Below are positions 42,986 through 52,826 of a stretch of DNA of 64,000 nucleotides, one piece after another. Under the pieces are notes generated by a model, which saw only the letters and a list, made by a program, of their open reading frames with translations, ran no database searches and was not told where the DNA came from. The stretch comes from Platycnemis pennipes (lineage: Eukaryota > Arthropoda > Insecta > Odonata > Platycnemididae): positions 77,202,064-77,266,063 of the forward strand of contig OW121846.1 in NCBI GenBank assembly GCA_933228895.1, written 5' to 3'. Position 1 is the first letter of the stretch. The number at the start of each line of letters is the position of its first letter. The position numbers and the translations under genes are program-made.

Positions 42986-44299
42986 TCGGCAAACAATAAC
43001 ATGGTTACTCAGCATTCTAATAACTTATGTTTCATAGGGTATGTAGGAGGTGCAAAAAGACCACTGCCCTCGAAGCACCCCAGAAACACAAATCTATCAA
43101 TCTATATAATGTCACAAAGCAGCCGTAACCGTATGCGTGGCGTCACCGTCCATGAGGTTAAAGCCGATTCTTGGGCACTAAGGTGCTTACTTTATAACAA
43201 ATTGAAGGATCGCAAACTTGCCTCGGAAACCTTAATGGCCTTACCCGCTGAAATAGCACAATAGAAGCAATTCTACAGAGAAAAAATCTATTGATTAAGG
43301 TTCAATCAAGGATCAATTGTTAACTTTTCCGTGGAAAGTTCGCGATCCTTTAAGTGAGGTCATACTTACTCGCAGAAAGACCGGGTATGTTTCAGTGCCG
43401 ATAGGAAAGAAAGGATATGTTTTAATGGCATTCTAATGCCTCTGTATGCCTCCTGAAATCAAACATTTTTCCTAATAAAATTAAAATGATGCTTCAGCTC
43501 CATCGTAGTCATCAGCATGGAAAACTTGTCATTCAAGTATCTATGCCGCGACATTAGAGGGCATAACGCGGTGAACAGTCTCGTTCAGGATTTCAAGGTA
43601 TCTTTTCCTCGTAATTGTAGTGCGCATGCTCTGCTTCTGTCCTTGACGTGGACTATTTTAGTTTCAAATGAAAGTTCCAATTGAAGTAAATATCATTTGT
43701 AAAAATATTTTACCCTGGTATTTGTGAGGGGAAATGAAACGTTGTAGGACAAACAGGATGAATGTTACTATCATGGCGTAATACTCCTTCGAGAAACCAA
43801 TAATCAACTCATGGATTGCAGTGCTCACAATTGCTGTTCTCCCTCATTTCACTACATTATACGCCTCTAATTTGCCGTAATGATATCGTTTCATTCGCTT
43901 CAATAAGAACTTCATGATTTCATTGATAGAATGTGGATTTTGATTAAAATTGTATTGCTTCCATTGAAAGCTAAATAGACCATTCAGGAAGTTAGGATGA
44001 TACCGCTCAAAAATCATCATTTTCATCATCTTGTTATGCGGAGCGGAAAGAATGTTTTTGAGCTACTCGCCCACGGTATTCCATTTAATTAACCCATTCC
44101 TTTGATATTGCCTCCTCGAGTAATTTAAGATGATATTAAGGATCATTTTCTTGGAATGGGTATTCCTTTCCTCTGTCCTTTCCATGCGTATCCAGGAAAT
44201 TGTAGCTAAAATGCAAAGGACATTATTTTCTAAAACTGATGAGACGAATTCAATTAGTTTTTTTATTGAGGAGTGATTTCTAAGGTTGTATTCTTTCTT
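42986..44299. other. Unassigned DNA
   Basis: A plus-strand 87-codon frame at 43001-43264 (VTVHEVKADSWALRCLLYNK near its middle) is not recognised. The remainder is AT-rich with no repeat family identified. Confidence 0.45.
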
Positions 44300-44705
44300 G
44301 TTTTTCTCCTGTGTTCCATTTCTTTTTATTTTTCCTCGAGATATTATGATTTGTTTGAAACTGCTTTCCACTCAATTCTCTTATCAGCTAATTTCTTCAC
44401 ATACACATAGTAATTATTTTTTTTGCATTCTTCTTCACTTCCTTATTTAATTCATGCGTGACCTTTCTTTCTCATCCTTCCCGCTAAGTTTTCCCTCAGT
44501 GACTGTTTTGATCCGACCATCATGCTCAAGATATCACCGATTATATTGCTCCATCTAGGTACTTTTTCAAGATTCCAGAAGACTTCTCTTTTCTCCTACT
44601 CTTCTCAGGACTTCTTCGTTTATTACTCGGCCTCTCCATTGCATCTCCTCCATGCTTCTGTAACCCCACCGTTTGAATATTTCCAGCCTTGCCTCAAAAG
44701 GTCTT
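44300..44705 (-). pseudogene. RTE-like LINE C-terminal remnant joined to a tRNA-like head
   Basis: The minus strand reads FEARLEIFKRWGYRSMEEMQ, then VINEEVLRRVGEKRSLLES (44567-44700), followed with stops by ISA-WSDQN and a lysine/arginine-rich tail. The EEVLRRVGEKRSLL signature is the clearest of the family copies. Directly upstream, at 44712-44786, is a tRNA-derived promoter-like segment on the same strand, making a tRNA-LINE chimera with about six bases between the two parts. Confidence 0.8.
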
Positions 44706-44711
44706 TTGGAC

Positions 44712-44786
44712 CGGGAATCGAACCACGGACGCTTGGTTTGTTGGGTCACTGAGCAGTCCTCTACGCTACCCAGGATTCCTGATTGG
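44712..44786 (-). mobile_element. tRNA-like Pol III promoter head fused to RTE-like LINE DNA
   Basis: The minus strand reads TCCTGGGTAGCGTAGAGGAC (A box TAGCGTAGAGG) and CCGTGGTTCGATTCCCGG (B box), the right spacing for a tRNA-derived segment. LINE coding DNA begins within a few bases downstream in the same orientation, with no SINE body in between. Confidence 0.65.
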
Positions 44787-45199
44787 ATAGATAATTTTTA
44801 GAGGGATATATTTTTTATACGGATATATTATAGTGGGAGCTAGCTCCAATTCGCCATCACGGTCTAGCAAAGACGGCAATAGTGATGAGGGAGCGGGCTT
44901 AAAATTATTCAAACCCACGAGAATAGACATAGTTTATTAACTGATTGAAGTGATTTAAGTTGTCTACCTATTCACTACTATTATTGGCAATATCTTTTTT
45001 TTCTCTTCTCAATATTTTGTATGTGTATAAATATGTACGTATGTTTACCCGAGCAGTGTTTCTTTGTGTTATTATGTACGGCTGTTATTTCATTTTTGTG
45101 ATTCAACCTTACCATGAAATGTATTTGATTTGATTGTACTCCAATATCTCATGGGCTAAGATTAGCCCACAGTAAGAAACGTGTTATCATTATTATCGT

Positions 45200-45600
45200 T
45201 ATCTATAGCAAAGTGCGTTAACGAACTAGAAACGTCACGCGGTAATTGTTTCCGTCGAATCGAATCCCTTCGACGCTTATTTCGAGGAAGAGAATTATCT
45301 TGAGTGTTCGACCGGCGGAGTGGGTCTGGATTTCCAGTCGGAGAGACGATTCTCGGAACGTCATACGCCGGTGAGGAAACAAGTTCTGTGCAACGGTTAA
45401 CCAGTCTATCATCGGTGCGCATCCGTTGTCTTATTTTTTTCCCGGCCGAGGCCAGTGGGGGTTGGGCGGCGCGGAGTTAGTGCAGCAGCCGCTATCCGCC
45501 CACCTTCTGCTCCGATATTGTGTTCTCTTCTATGATCCTCACGCTTCCTCCGAGGGGATCGAATGGAAATGGATTCGGAACGAAAAAAACTGCTCCAACA
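45200..45600. other. CpG-rich segment with short frames
   Basis: CG-dense sequence includes GTTCGACCGGCGGAGTGGGT and GGGCGGCGCGGAGTTAG. The minus strand has an 86-codon frame (45422-45162) with a basic middle (RNKRRRDSIRRKQLPRD) and the plus strand an 80-codon frame. Neither is recognised. It is a possible promoter/first-exon region. Confidence 0.25.
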
Positions 45601-45687
45601 TTTTCTATAAATATATAGACTGTATGCCCAGGCGTAAACTTAAGATGTCATGGAGATATCTCTTTTAGTTTAGTCCTCTACTCTCAT

Positions 45688-45742
45688 CTTGTTAATCTAA
45701 TCTAACCTAGCGTATTATGCTAGGTTTGAGCAGATTAACAAG
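45688..45742. repeat. Two-tier inverted repeat at a LINE 5' junction
   Basis: CTTGTTAATCT (45688-45698) pairs perfectly with AGATTAACAAG (45732-45742), and inside it AACCTAGC pairs with GCTAGGTT around GTATTAT. LINE homology starts at the right arm. Confidence 0.92.
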
Positions 45743-46208
45743 ATTACAAGTGGGAATGATTATCAGAGCGTAGGTTAAAGTACAGATTAAATCTCTTACA
45801 GAAATTTAAATCGGCTAGCTTTACTGAAGATGTTAGACACATATTAAAAACACCAGCGTATTATGCTAGATTCAACCAGATAAATAGATAGATTGTCGTA
45901 CCGATAGGTTTAAAATATCATTTTTCCCGCGTACCATCAGAGAGCACAATAGGCAGCATAGCAAAGTGGGTGAAAGAGTTATTGAGAGAATTGTTAAGAG
46001 TAGTCTGTAGTGCATGATGCATATATTAACCACCAACCCCTTATTTTTATGTAAATACTAACCATCCAGCTGCATGTGACCCTGTTATCTATCATGTTTC
46101 CATATCGTATCCAAGTTGCATGTCAATAGTACATCTTTGGTGATCTTCACCCCCTGCCACACACCCTCGTGGTGGATCGCAGGGTATTGCGTAGATGTAG
46201 ATGTACTC
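45737..46208 (+). pseudogene. CR1/L2-like LINE C-terminal RT remnant plus 3' UTR
   Basis: The sequence follows the long LINE ORF from about residue 822 (YRLNLLQKF-like) through the C terminus. It then has the ancestral TAG stop in the context AAGAGTAGTCTGTAG, the CCCCCTGCCACACACCCTCG block and a GATGTA tail ending near 46208. Small deletions disrupt the frame around 45885-45895. The 5' breakpoint lies at the right arm of a local inverted repeat (45688-45742). Confidence 0.85.
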
Positions 46209-46227
46209 CAAGGAGATTTTCTTGAAG

Positions 46228-46800
46228 AAAAGGGTCAGATTAATTATCAGGGCTAATGCGTTGTTTTACCCAAACATAGGTTTTTATCGCACGTCTCAGC
46301 CGGGTAATTGCAGCCATACTTGCCAGTTACCTATGCCTATCGCACGTTCTTAAATACTCCTGCCCACTGCATATAATTTCTCTGTGCCGCCTTTGAAATC
46401 CAGAGGTGTGCAGAAGTCACGTGTTTTTTATCAATCGATAGAATGTTCATCTACATCTACGTAATACCCTGCGTCCCACCACGAGGGTGTCTGGCAGGGG
46501 GTGAAGATCACCAGACATGCACTACTTGCGTGCAAATAAGAGCTAATAATGCTACTACTTCATGGAGAGACTTCATACACTACTTCAATATTGTGTTGCA
46601 ACGTAACAAAATATTTTCGAATTTTCACAACATAGCATCACCTTTTACCGTAAAATGACGTAGTTTAACTTGCTATTTCCTCGAGTTGAGTTGTGGGATG
46701 CAACCTGACACGCGTTCCTGTGATGAAAGGAATTTGAATAAAGAAACTGCTCCTAAATATTCATATGTAGAATACATACAAGCCTGAATTGTACATTTAG
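46228..46800 (+). repeat. Unclassified interspersed repeat X, copy 1 (interrupted by LINE)
   Basis: Segments such as TTCTCTGTGCCGCC with AAATCCAGAGGTG (46378-46410) and CATCACCTTTTACCGTAAAA with ACGTAGTTTAACTTGC (46625-46675) match the copy at 50855-51250 in order and orientation. The LINE piece at 46446-46555 lies between matching blocks. No coding or tRNA-like signature was seen. Confidence 0.6.
46446..46555 (-). mobile_element. CR1/L2-like LINE 3' end fragment inserted in another repeat
   Basis: The minus strand shows the tail (CATCTACATCTACG at 46449), the CCACCACGAGGGTGTCTGGC block and the following ~60 bases of 3' UTR. The flanking DNA on both sides matches an uninterrupted relative at 50855-51250, so this short LINE piece sits inside another interspersed repeat. 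Confidence 0.75.
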
Positions 46801-47019
46801 GATATCATTCCCTCCCTCAAGGAAATTTCCTTAAAGACATAATTTAGCTTCAATAACCAGACAACTTCAAGCCTGACAGCCTCTTAAATCATCTGCTGTA
46901 TGTAGATGCATGTAATATTCCTAGCAGACAAATTTTAATGATTATAAATTTCCTTTTCTTCTGAGTAACGCTTTGATAACATTGAACTATCATCCTGAAT
47001 TTTATCTCTCTGCTTTCGG

Positions 47020-47174
47020 TGGAGGAGACCGACAGTTTACTAGTTTTTTTAGGTTACCTGCGCCATATGCGAAAGGTGAGTGAGTTAGAGGTAGGGAGTT
47101 TTCTGGGGACGGAGGAAGGGAGTAGTGAAACTCGGCGCTAGCATCAGCATGCTCTTGACGCCATGGACGGTTTA
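47020..47174 (-). mobile_element. SINE-A, 3' part of a copy split by a LINE
   Basis: The minus strand runs from CGTCC-ATGGCGTCAAGAGCAT through GATGCTAGCGCCGAGTTTCA to AAACTGTCGGTCTCC. It continues on the far side of the LINE at 47763-47925. Confidence 0.85.
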
Positions 47175-47762
47175 CATCTACATCCACGCGATACCCTGCA
47201 AGCCACCGCGAGGGTGTGTGGCAGGGGGTGAAGATCATCAAGCATGCCCTACCGACATGCAAACAAGAAACTATAGGGTCTCATGCAACTAGATTGTTAG
47301 CAACTATAGTATTTAAGGGATTAATCATGTGCATCGTGCACTACAGACTACTCATAAAATATTTTCCCTACCTATCCCTTTGCTATGCTGCCTATTCTGT
47401 TTTCTTATAGTACGGAGGAAAAATGCCATTTTGAATCTATCGGTACGACAATCTATCTCTCTAATCTTATTTATCTGGTCGAATCTAGAATAATACGTTG
47501 GTTTTTTTAATATGTACCTAACATCTTCAGTAAAGCTATCCGATTTAAATTTTTGCCAGAGATTTAATCTGTACTTTAACCTACCTTATGATAAGTGATT
47601 CCCACCCAAATTCTTGTATTAATTCTGATACACTACTCAACCTATCGTAACACCTTATAACGAACCTAGCTGCTCTACGCTGCAGACTGTCTAGTTCTCT
47701 GATCAAACCTAATTCATTCGGATCCCATGCACTGGCTACATACTCAAGGTGGGGTGTAACTA
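47175..47762 (-). pseudogene. CR1/L2-like LINE C-terminal RT remnant inserted in a SINE
   Basis: On the minus strand this copy runs from HLEYVASAWDP-like coding sequence, through the counterparts of residues ~772-906, to the 3' UTR and TGTAGATGTAAAC tail at 47175. One frameshift is visible near 47585, where AGG is lost from SERR. The element is flanked by two halves of one SINE copy, and GTTTA occurs at both junctions (47170-47174 and 47763-47767), consistent with a 5-bp target duplication. Confidence 0.88.
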
Positions 47763-47925
47763 GTTTAACGTCCTATCCGAGGGACGGAGTGCTGAACTTG
47801 TGCTCTACACATAAATATCAAGTACAGGCCATTATAACACGGAAAATCCAATCCCGTACGTGGGATTCGTACCCGGGCTTTCTGAATGGGAAGTCATAAC
47901 TCAAATCACCACAAAAATCCGATAT
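47763..47925 (-). mobile_element. SINE-A, 5' part of the copy split by a LINE
   Basis: The minus strand contains the head ATTTTTGTGGTGATTTGAGT, B-box-like GGGTACGAATCCC, GCACAAGTTCAGCACTCCGT and CCCTCGGATAGGACGTTAAAC, where it meets the LINE. The repeated GTTTA at both breakpoints marks the insertion. Confidence 0.85.
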
Positions 47926-48254
47926 CAAACGCTCACTATAGTTCAAGTAAACAACTAATACATCCAGCCAAGAGCTCGTGACCAAGACTGTTTCGCTCAG
48001 AAACTCATGAAATAATTCTCACCAGTTACAAAGTTTTTCATTCATTCATTGACCATCCTGTCTTAAGCCTGGATTTGAAACTCACGTTTACACTCCCCGC
48101 GTTTTCTTCATAATTTCCGATCATTTAACTGTACTGTATTAGCGTATGGATAACTAGCACCAGTTTTTTGAGTTACGTTGCATTATGCATAAGTTCATTT
48201 TTTGTAATAGTAGTGGCAACCCAACCCCTCACCCCGAATACCTCCTACGTAGGC

Positions 48255-48480
48255 GTATCGGTTGGTAATTGAGCCCTGTGTGAAGAGCACCTCCAGTTCA
48301 GTACTCCGTCCGTTAGATGGGATGTCAAACCGTGGGCCACTTTCCGCCTTCCGTTAAATGTTAGTTAATACCGGGTTTCCTTTCACCCTTCCTCCGCACC
48401 GTGAAAAAATCCTACCACCAACCGGTTATACTAAATAACGCAAATGACCTAAGCTAATCTCCTCCCTTGAATAACTAACT
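48255..48480 (+). mobile_element. SINE-A, head-less copy
   Basis: It begins around GGCGTATCGGTTGG and carries CAGTTCAGTACTCCGTCCGT, GATGTCAAACCGTGG, AATACCGGGTTTCC, ACGCAAATGACC and a GAATAACTAACT tail. Confidence 0.8.
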
Positions 48481-48629
48481 CTGGCTATTCTTTTGGAGTA
48501 GATATTTTGTTTTCGGCGTCTTCTCTTTACGGAGCTCAATGGTTTGGATCTAAAATGTACCATAGTTTGCAATTCCAGGCCCAAAATATATTTATAATGT
48601 ATGTACTTTTAACTAATATTTGTTTAATT

Positions 48630-49375
48630 TTAGAATCATATCGTTGAATATATTTTTTAGGAACATTTATGTGATTTTTATAAAATCATATAAGTGAATT
48701 TTCGTTGCTTAGAATAATAACTATAGCTAAAAATATCATTTTGGTGATATACTGGACTTCATATTCATATTTATAACTCAAAAAAGTATATGTATGTACG
48801 GGTGCTTATTGTATATTTTATGCAATTTAAAAATTTTACATTGATGTCCTTATGGTGTTTAGAATTGAATTCGTATTGGAAAATTATAAAATCACTTTTG
48901 TTTCGATAGTGTATTAAAAAACAAATATATAAATATGTGTTTTATAAAATCATATTGCTGAGTTTCGGGGTATGAGAATAATTTTGATGGCACCTCAATG
49001 TTTACAAACATATTTGTGATTTTTAAAGACATGATTGCGACGTACTAGTTTTCGTTATCACATCTGTGCCTTTCAAAATCATTTTGGTGATCATCCGATC
49101 TTTTGAATTGGATTTATGGCATCCGAAAATCATATTGGTGACTTTCTGATAGAAAGCTCTTATTTATGAGTTTCAAAATCATATTCATGACGTTTTGGTT
49201 GTTGGAATCATATGTGTGATTTCAGAAATCATATTCGTGACCAATCGGTTCCTAGAATCGTATTTGCGATATCAAAATGCGTATGAGTGACTTACCGCCG
49301 TTGAAAACCGTATATGTGACTTTTAGAAAATTACATGTGAATCTTACCGATAATTAAATCATATTTTTGATAAGT
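48630..49375 (+). repeat. Degenerate AATCATATTTGTGA tandem array, left part
   Basis: More than a dozen diverged copies of (G)AATCATATTTGTGA(TTT/C) are spaced about 20-25 bases apart, often pairing into 40-48 base units ending GACTTACCGGTT. The best block is 49080-49370 (for example AAATCATATTGGTGACTTT, GAATCATATGTGTGATTTC, AAATCATATTCGTGACC). Copies fade toward 48630. The array resumes at 50025 after an insertion. Confidence 0.75.
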
Positions 49376-49440
49376 GGCGCACCCAGAAATTTTTTATTGG
49401 GGAGCCCGCCACCCGCCGATCTTTTGCTAAGTGTAATCAA
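49375..49440. mobile_element. Possible DNA transposon terminus
   Basis: AAGTGGCGCACCCAGAAATT followed by GGGGAGCCCGCC resembles the CAGTGGCG...CCAG termini of hAT-type elements. No opposite end was found before the SINE at 49720. Confidence 0.3.
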
Positions 49441-49719
49441 ATAGTTATTTTAATCAGTATATTTTGAATGCTAGTAGGCCATATTAGTTATCACATATAT
49501 GCATCCTATAAGTAGCCATATCAGATTTACAGACAAAAATAGTCACAATCTATTAGGCCTATGCTAAATTAGTTATGTCACAGCACAGATAAAGGAGCCT
49601 TTATTTTAACATTGGTGTAGTCATACTCGAGTAAAATGATGCAACAAGTTTTTCCTATTTTACCAACTGCTGCTACCATGTGACTGTGACATATCAATTA
49701 AAGATTAATTTGGGTTTAG

Positions 49720-50022
49720 TAGGGGATCGGATTGGTGTGGTTGCTAGAGAACTGGCTTCCCATCCCGAGGGCCTAGGATCGATTCCCGGCAGTGGATTTT
49801 TCTGTTAAAAACCGGTCCCCACTTGAGTACCTAGTGGAAGGTTCACTACTCCGTCCGTCGGATGGGACGTTAAGCCGTGCTCCCCTTGGAGCCTTTCGTT
49901 AAGAGTAAGCTAATGCCGACGCCGGGTTTCTCTCCACCCTTCCTCCGTTTCCTCCTACCATTACCCAATTACCCACCCGCGCAAATGTCCTCAGCTGTCG
50001 GTCGCTGGTATTGGTATTACTA
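49720..50022 (+). mobile_element. SINE-A, full-length with tRNA head and 8-bp TSD
   Basis: The head GGGGATCGGATTGGTGTGGT TGCTAGAGAACTGGC is complete, the B-box region reads GGATCGATTCCCGGCAGTGG, and the body runs through CTCCGTCCGTCGGATGGGAC to GCTGTCGGTCGC. GGGTTTAG flanks it at 49712-49719 and 50023-50030. The insertion lies at the edge of a degenerate tandem array. Confidence 0.9.
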
Positions 50023-50024
50023 GG

Positions 50025-50200
50025 GTTTAGAATCATATTTTTATTTTTTGAAATCAGACTAGCTACTCACGGTGTTTAGACTCATGTTTGTGATTTTTAA
50101 ATCATATTTGCGACTCACCGGTTTCCAGAATCATATTTGTGATCTCAAAAAAAATATGTAAGAGACATTGCTCAGAACCACATTTGTGATTTTTAGACGA
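50025..50200 (+). repeat. Degenerate AATCATATTTGTGA tandem array, right part
   Basis: It continues the array with TTTAGAATCATATTTTTA, AATCATATTTGCGACTCACC, GAATCATATTTGTGATCTC and GAACCACATTTGTGATTTT. The pieces are separated by ~650 bases that include a hAT-like terminus at 49375 and SINE-A at 49720. Confidence 0.75.
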
Positions 50201-50495
50201 CGAACACCTTTCGTGGGGTTTCTGTGACAAAACTGACGCGTATTGAGTCCATAATGAAATATTCATGATCATGAGAAAACAAATCTGTCTCAGTTTCGCG
50301 CTCTATTTTAACAATTCCAATCGCGGAGTTATTATGCGGAAAATGCTGATTTAATTTATGGAATTGTGTACCTGTTGTCTGGAAATGTAATGCAGTCGTT
50401 TCTCTCGTCGTCATGAATATTTCATCGATGTGTTTGTCAGAAAGGTCCTTTATTCTGACAATTGTGTCGAAAATATGGTTGGAGGTGCGGAACAC
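50193..50495 (-). other. Unidentified 100-codon frame
   Basis: The frame begins MFRTSNHIFDTIVRIKDLSD, contains FMTTRETTALHFQTTGTQF and NNSAIGIVKIERETETDLF, and ends ETPRKVFVV. Composition is protein-like, but no family is recognised, the stop lies in the degenerate tandem array, and no splice or expression signal is evident. It may be a transposon remnant or chance. Confidence 0.15.
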
Positions 50496-50854
50496 AGCGT
50501 GAAAATGGCACTCTGCTGTTTATTTTATCATCATTAATACGAATAAATTTCACAAAGTAATACATGATACCTACTGTTGATGCCCTACCTACCGTACATT
50601 TTTTTACACAACGCCAATTGTTGCGTCTTAAGATCATTTTTCCTTAATTTTTGCACGATCGTGGATGATTTACTATTTTGATGGTAATTTATACCATTTA
50701 TTTGGTGTAACAAGCATGTGTATTTTTAATTCAGTCTCGATATAGAATTTCAATTTGGATTAATGGCATTTTATTGAAAAATGTAAGTGCCAATTTCTGT
50801 ATTTTCAATGCATTTTCACCGTCATGGTGGTCATTATTTAGTTTTAAAAAATTT

Positions 50855-51250
50855 CCGATTGAATTAATCTGGGTTATTGCGTTTGTTCATCCGAATCGAA
50901 TGATTTTATTGCGTACTTTTTAGCTGAAATATAGCGACCCCTTGCGGACGGATTGCCTACAGCATATCGTACGTTCGCACACCTGCATTGGTGATCTATT
51001 TTCTCTATATCGCCGTCGAAACCCAGAGGTGACCATAATTCATTTCATCCTTCGGTTTAATCTCGATGCAAATCATCCAATTTATTTACGATTTGTTGCA
51101 TCGCAAAATCACTGTTTTCCGTAAACCGATGTAGCTTTACTTGCCCGTCCTCATCGTGGAGGAACATCATCCAACAAGCATCCACAAACGCGTATCTGAA
51201 ATAAGAAATCACTTCGTATTAATCGTAACTAGACTGTATGCCTGAACTGA
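50855..51250 (+). repeat. Unclassified interspersed repeat X, copy 2
   Basis: This is the uninterrupted counterpart of 46228-46800, carrying TTCTCTATATCGCCGTCG with AAACCCAGAGGTG, CAAAATCACTGTTTTCCGTA and TGTATGCCTGAACTG. It ends just before a palindrome and the tandem LINE remnants at 51284. Confidence 0.6.
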
Positions 51251-51283
51251 AGACATAAGGTCTGACAAAGAATGCATTCTTTG

Positions 51284-51662
51284 GGATCCAAATGAATCAG
51301 GTTTGATCAGAGAACTAGACAGTGTGCTGCGTATAGCAGCTAGATTCGTTAAAATGTGTTACGATGGGTTGCGTAGTGTATCAGAATTAATACAAGAATT
51401 AGGGTGGGAATCATTATCAGAGTGTATGTTAAAGTATAGATTAAAAACACCAGCGTATCATGCTAGATTCGCTCAGATAAATAAGATTAGAGGGATAGAT
51501 TGTCGTACTGATAGATTCAAAATGGCATTTTTGCCCGTACTATAAGAGAACAGAATAGGCAGCATAGCAAAGGGGAAATATTTTACAGTAGTCTGTAGTG
51601 CATGATGGATGTATTAACCCCTTAAATACCTTAGATACTAACAATCTAGTTGCATGAGACCC
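51284..51662 (+). pseudogene. CR1/L2-like LINE remnant, first of two in tandem
   Basis: Homology starts at the WDPNESGLIRELDSV segment (residue ~782 of the long ORF) and continues to the region after the normal stop, ending at GCATGAGACCCC. About 60 bases equivalent to residues ~836-854 are deleted: TATAGATTA joins AAAACACCAGCG directly. The last ~90 bases of the 3' UTR and the hexamer tail are absent, so this copy has lost its 3' end where the next copy begins. Confidence 0.85.
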
Positions 51663-51680
51663 CAAATTGGGATTCAATTG

Positions 51681-52222
51681 GGGTCCAAATGAATCAGGTT
51701 TGATCAGAGAACTAGACAGTGTGCAGCGTAGAGCAGCTAGGTTCCTTAAAAGGTGTTACGATAGGTTGAGTAGTGTATCAGAATTAATGCACGAATTAGG
51801 GTGGGAATCATTATCAGAGCGTAGGTTAAAATACAGATTAAATCTCTAACAGAAATTTAAATCGGATAGCTTTACTGAAGATGTTTGGCTTGTATTAAAA
51901 ACGTTAGCGTATTATGCTAGATTGGGCCAGATAAATAGCATTAGAGAGATATATTGTCGTACTGATAGATTCAAAAGGTCATTTTTCCCCCGTACTATAA
52001 GAGAACAGAATAGGCAGCATAGCAAAGGGATAGGTAGGGGAAATATTTTAGAGTAGTCTGTCATGCATGATGCATGCATTAATCCCTTATATACTATACT
52101 TACTAACAATCTAGTTGCATGAGACCCTATGGTTGCTTGTTTGCATGTCGGTACTGTATGCTTGTTGATCTTCACCCCCCGCCACACACCCTCGCTGTGG
52201 CTTGCAGGGAGATGTAGATGAT
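51681..52222 (+). pseudogene. CR1/L2-like LINE remnant, second of two in tandem
   Basis: This copy starts at the same LINE position as its neighbour (GTCCAAATGAATCAGG), about 398 bases downstream, and runs through the full C terminus, a TAG stop (GAGTAGTCTGTCATG), the 3' UTR block and a very short GATGTAGATG tail at 52222. A premature TAA falls just after YRLNL (51847-51849). A shared start point suggests local duplication of an already truncated copy, though independent insertion is possible. Confidence 0.85.
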
Positions 52223-52446
52223 ATTCACCGCTTTTCGATGCCCCGTTAAAGATAATTTTCATTATTAAACAGACCAGTTATTTTAACAACACTTACTGAC
52301 ACTTAGATCTTCTACCGTATCTACGCATTTAGACCTCCCGGCGGAGAAAGTTTCTCCTCGTTGAATTTCTTTCTTCTCTGTGTAACGTTGCAATAATATC
52401 GATAGCATAGAGGAAGTCCTCAGGCTTTCCTTGGTGGAACCGCATT

Positions 52447-52826
52447 TTGGTAACAAGGAGAAAAACCACTCAGTAAGATTCCACAAAAGTTTTGCACAAA
52501 AAGATTCCTACATCAGATAGGACTGAAGGCGTCACTTTGTGGTATATTGTTACGGTATTCATGGTAACGAATAAAATAAAACTTTTAGTCTATTCCACAC
52601 TTTTTAATAATAACCTTTTCCACCCCCCCCCCCCAACGAACTGGTGGATGTATAAGGCTGTTACTCAGATACAAGTTACCTTGAGAATGACAAAAAATTG
52701 TCGAAACCTAGGTCGGTTATTATTAAAAAGTGTTGAATAGACTAAAAGTTTTATTTTATTCTTTACCATGAAGATTCCTGCAACTTTTGTGGAATCTTAC
52801 TGAGTGGTTTTTCTCCTTGTTACCAA
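52447..52826. mobile_element. Foldback element with perfect 45-bp outer and 56-bp inner arms
   Basis: The outer arms 52447-52491 and 52782-52826 (beginning TTGGTAACAAGGAGAAAAAC) are exact reverse complements over 45 bases. The inner arms 52559-52614 and 52715-52770 match at 54 of 56. The left arm has a 67-base spacer between its two blocks and the right arm only 11, so one side carries an insertion or the other a deletion. The ~100-base centre contains a C13 tract and TTGAGAATGACA...TGTCGAAACC. No target duplication is certain. Confidence 0.88.
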
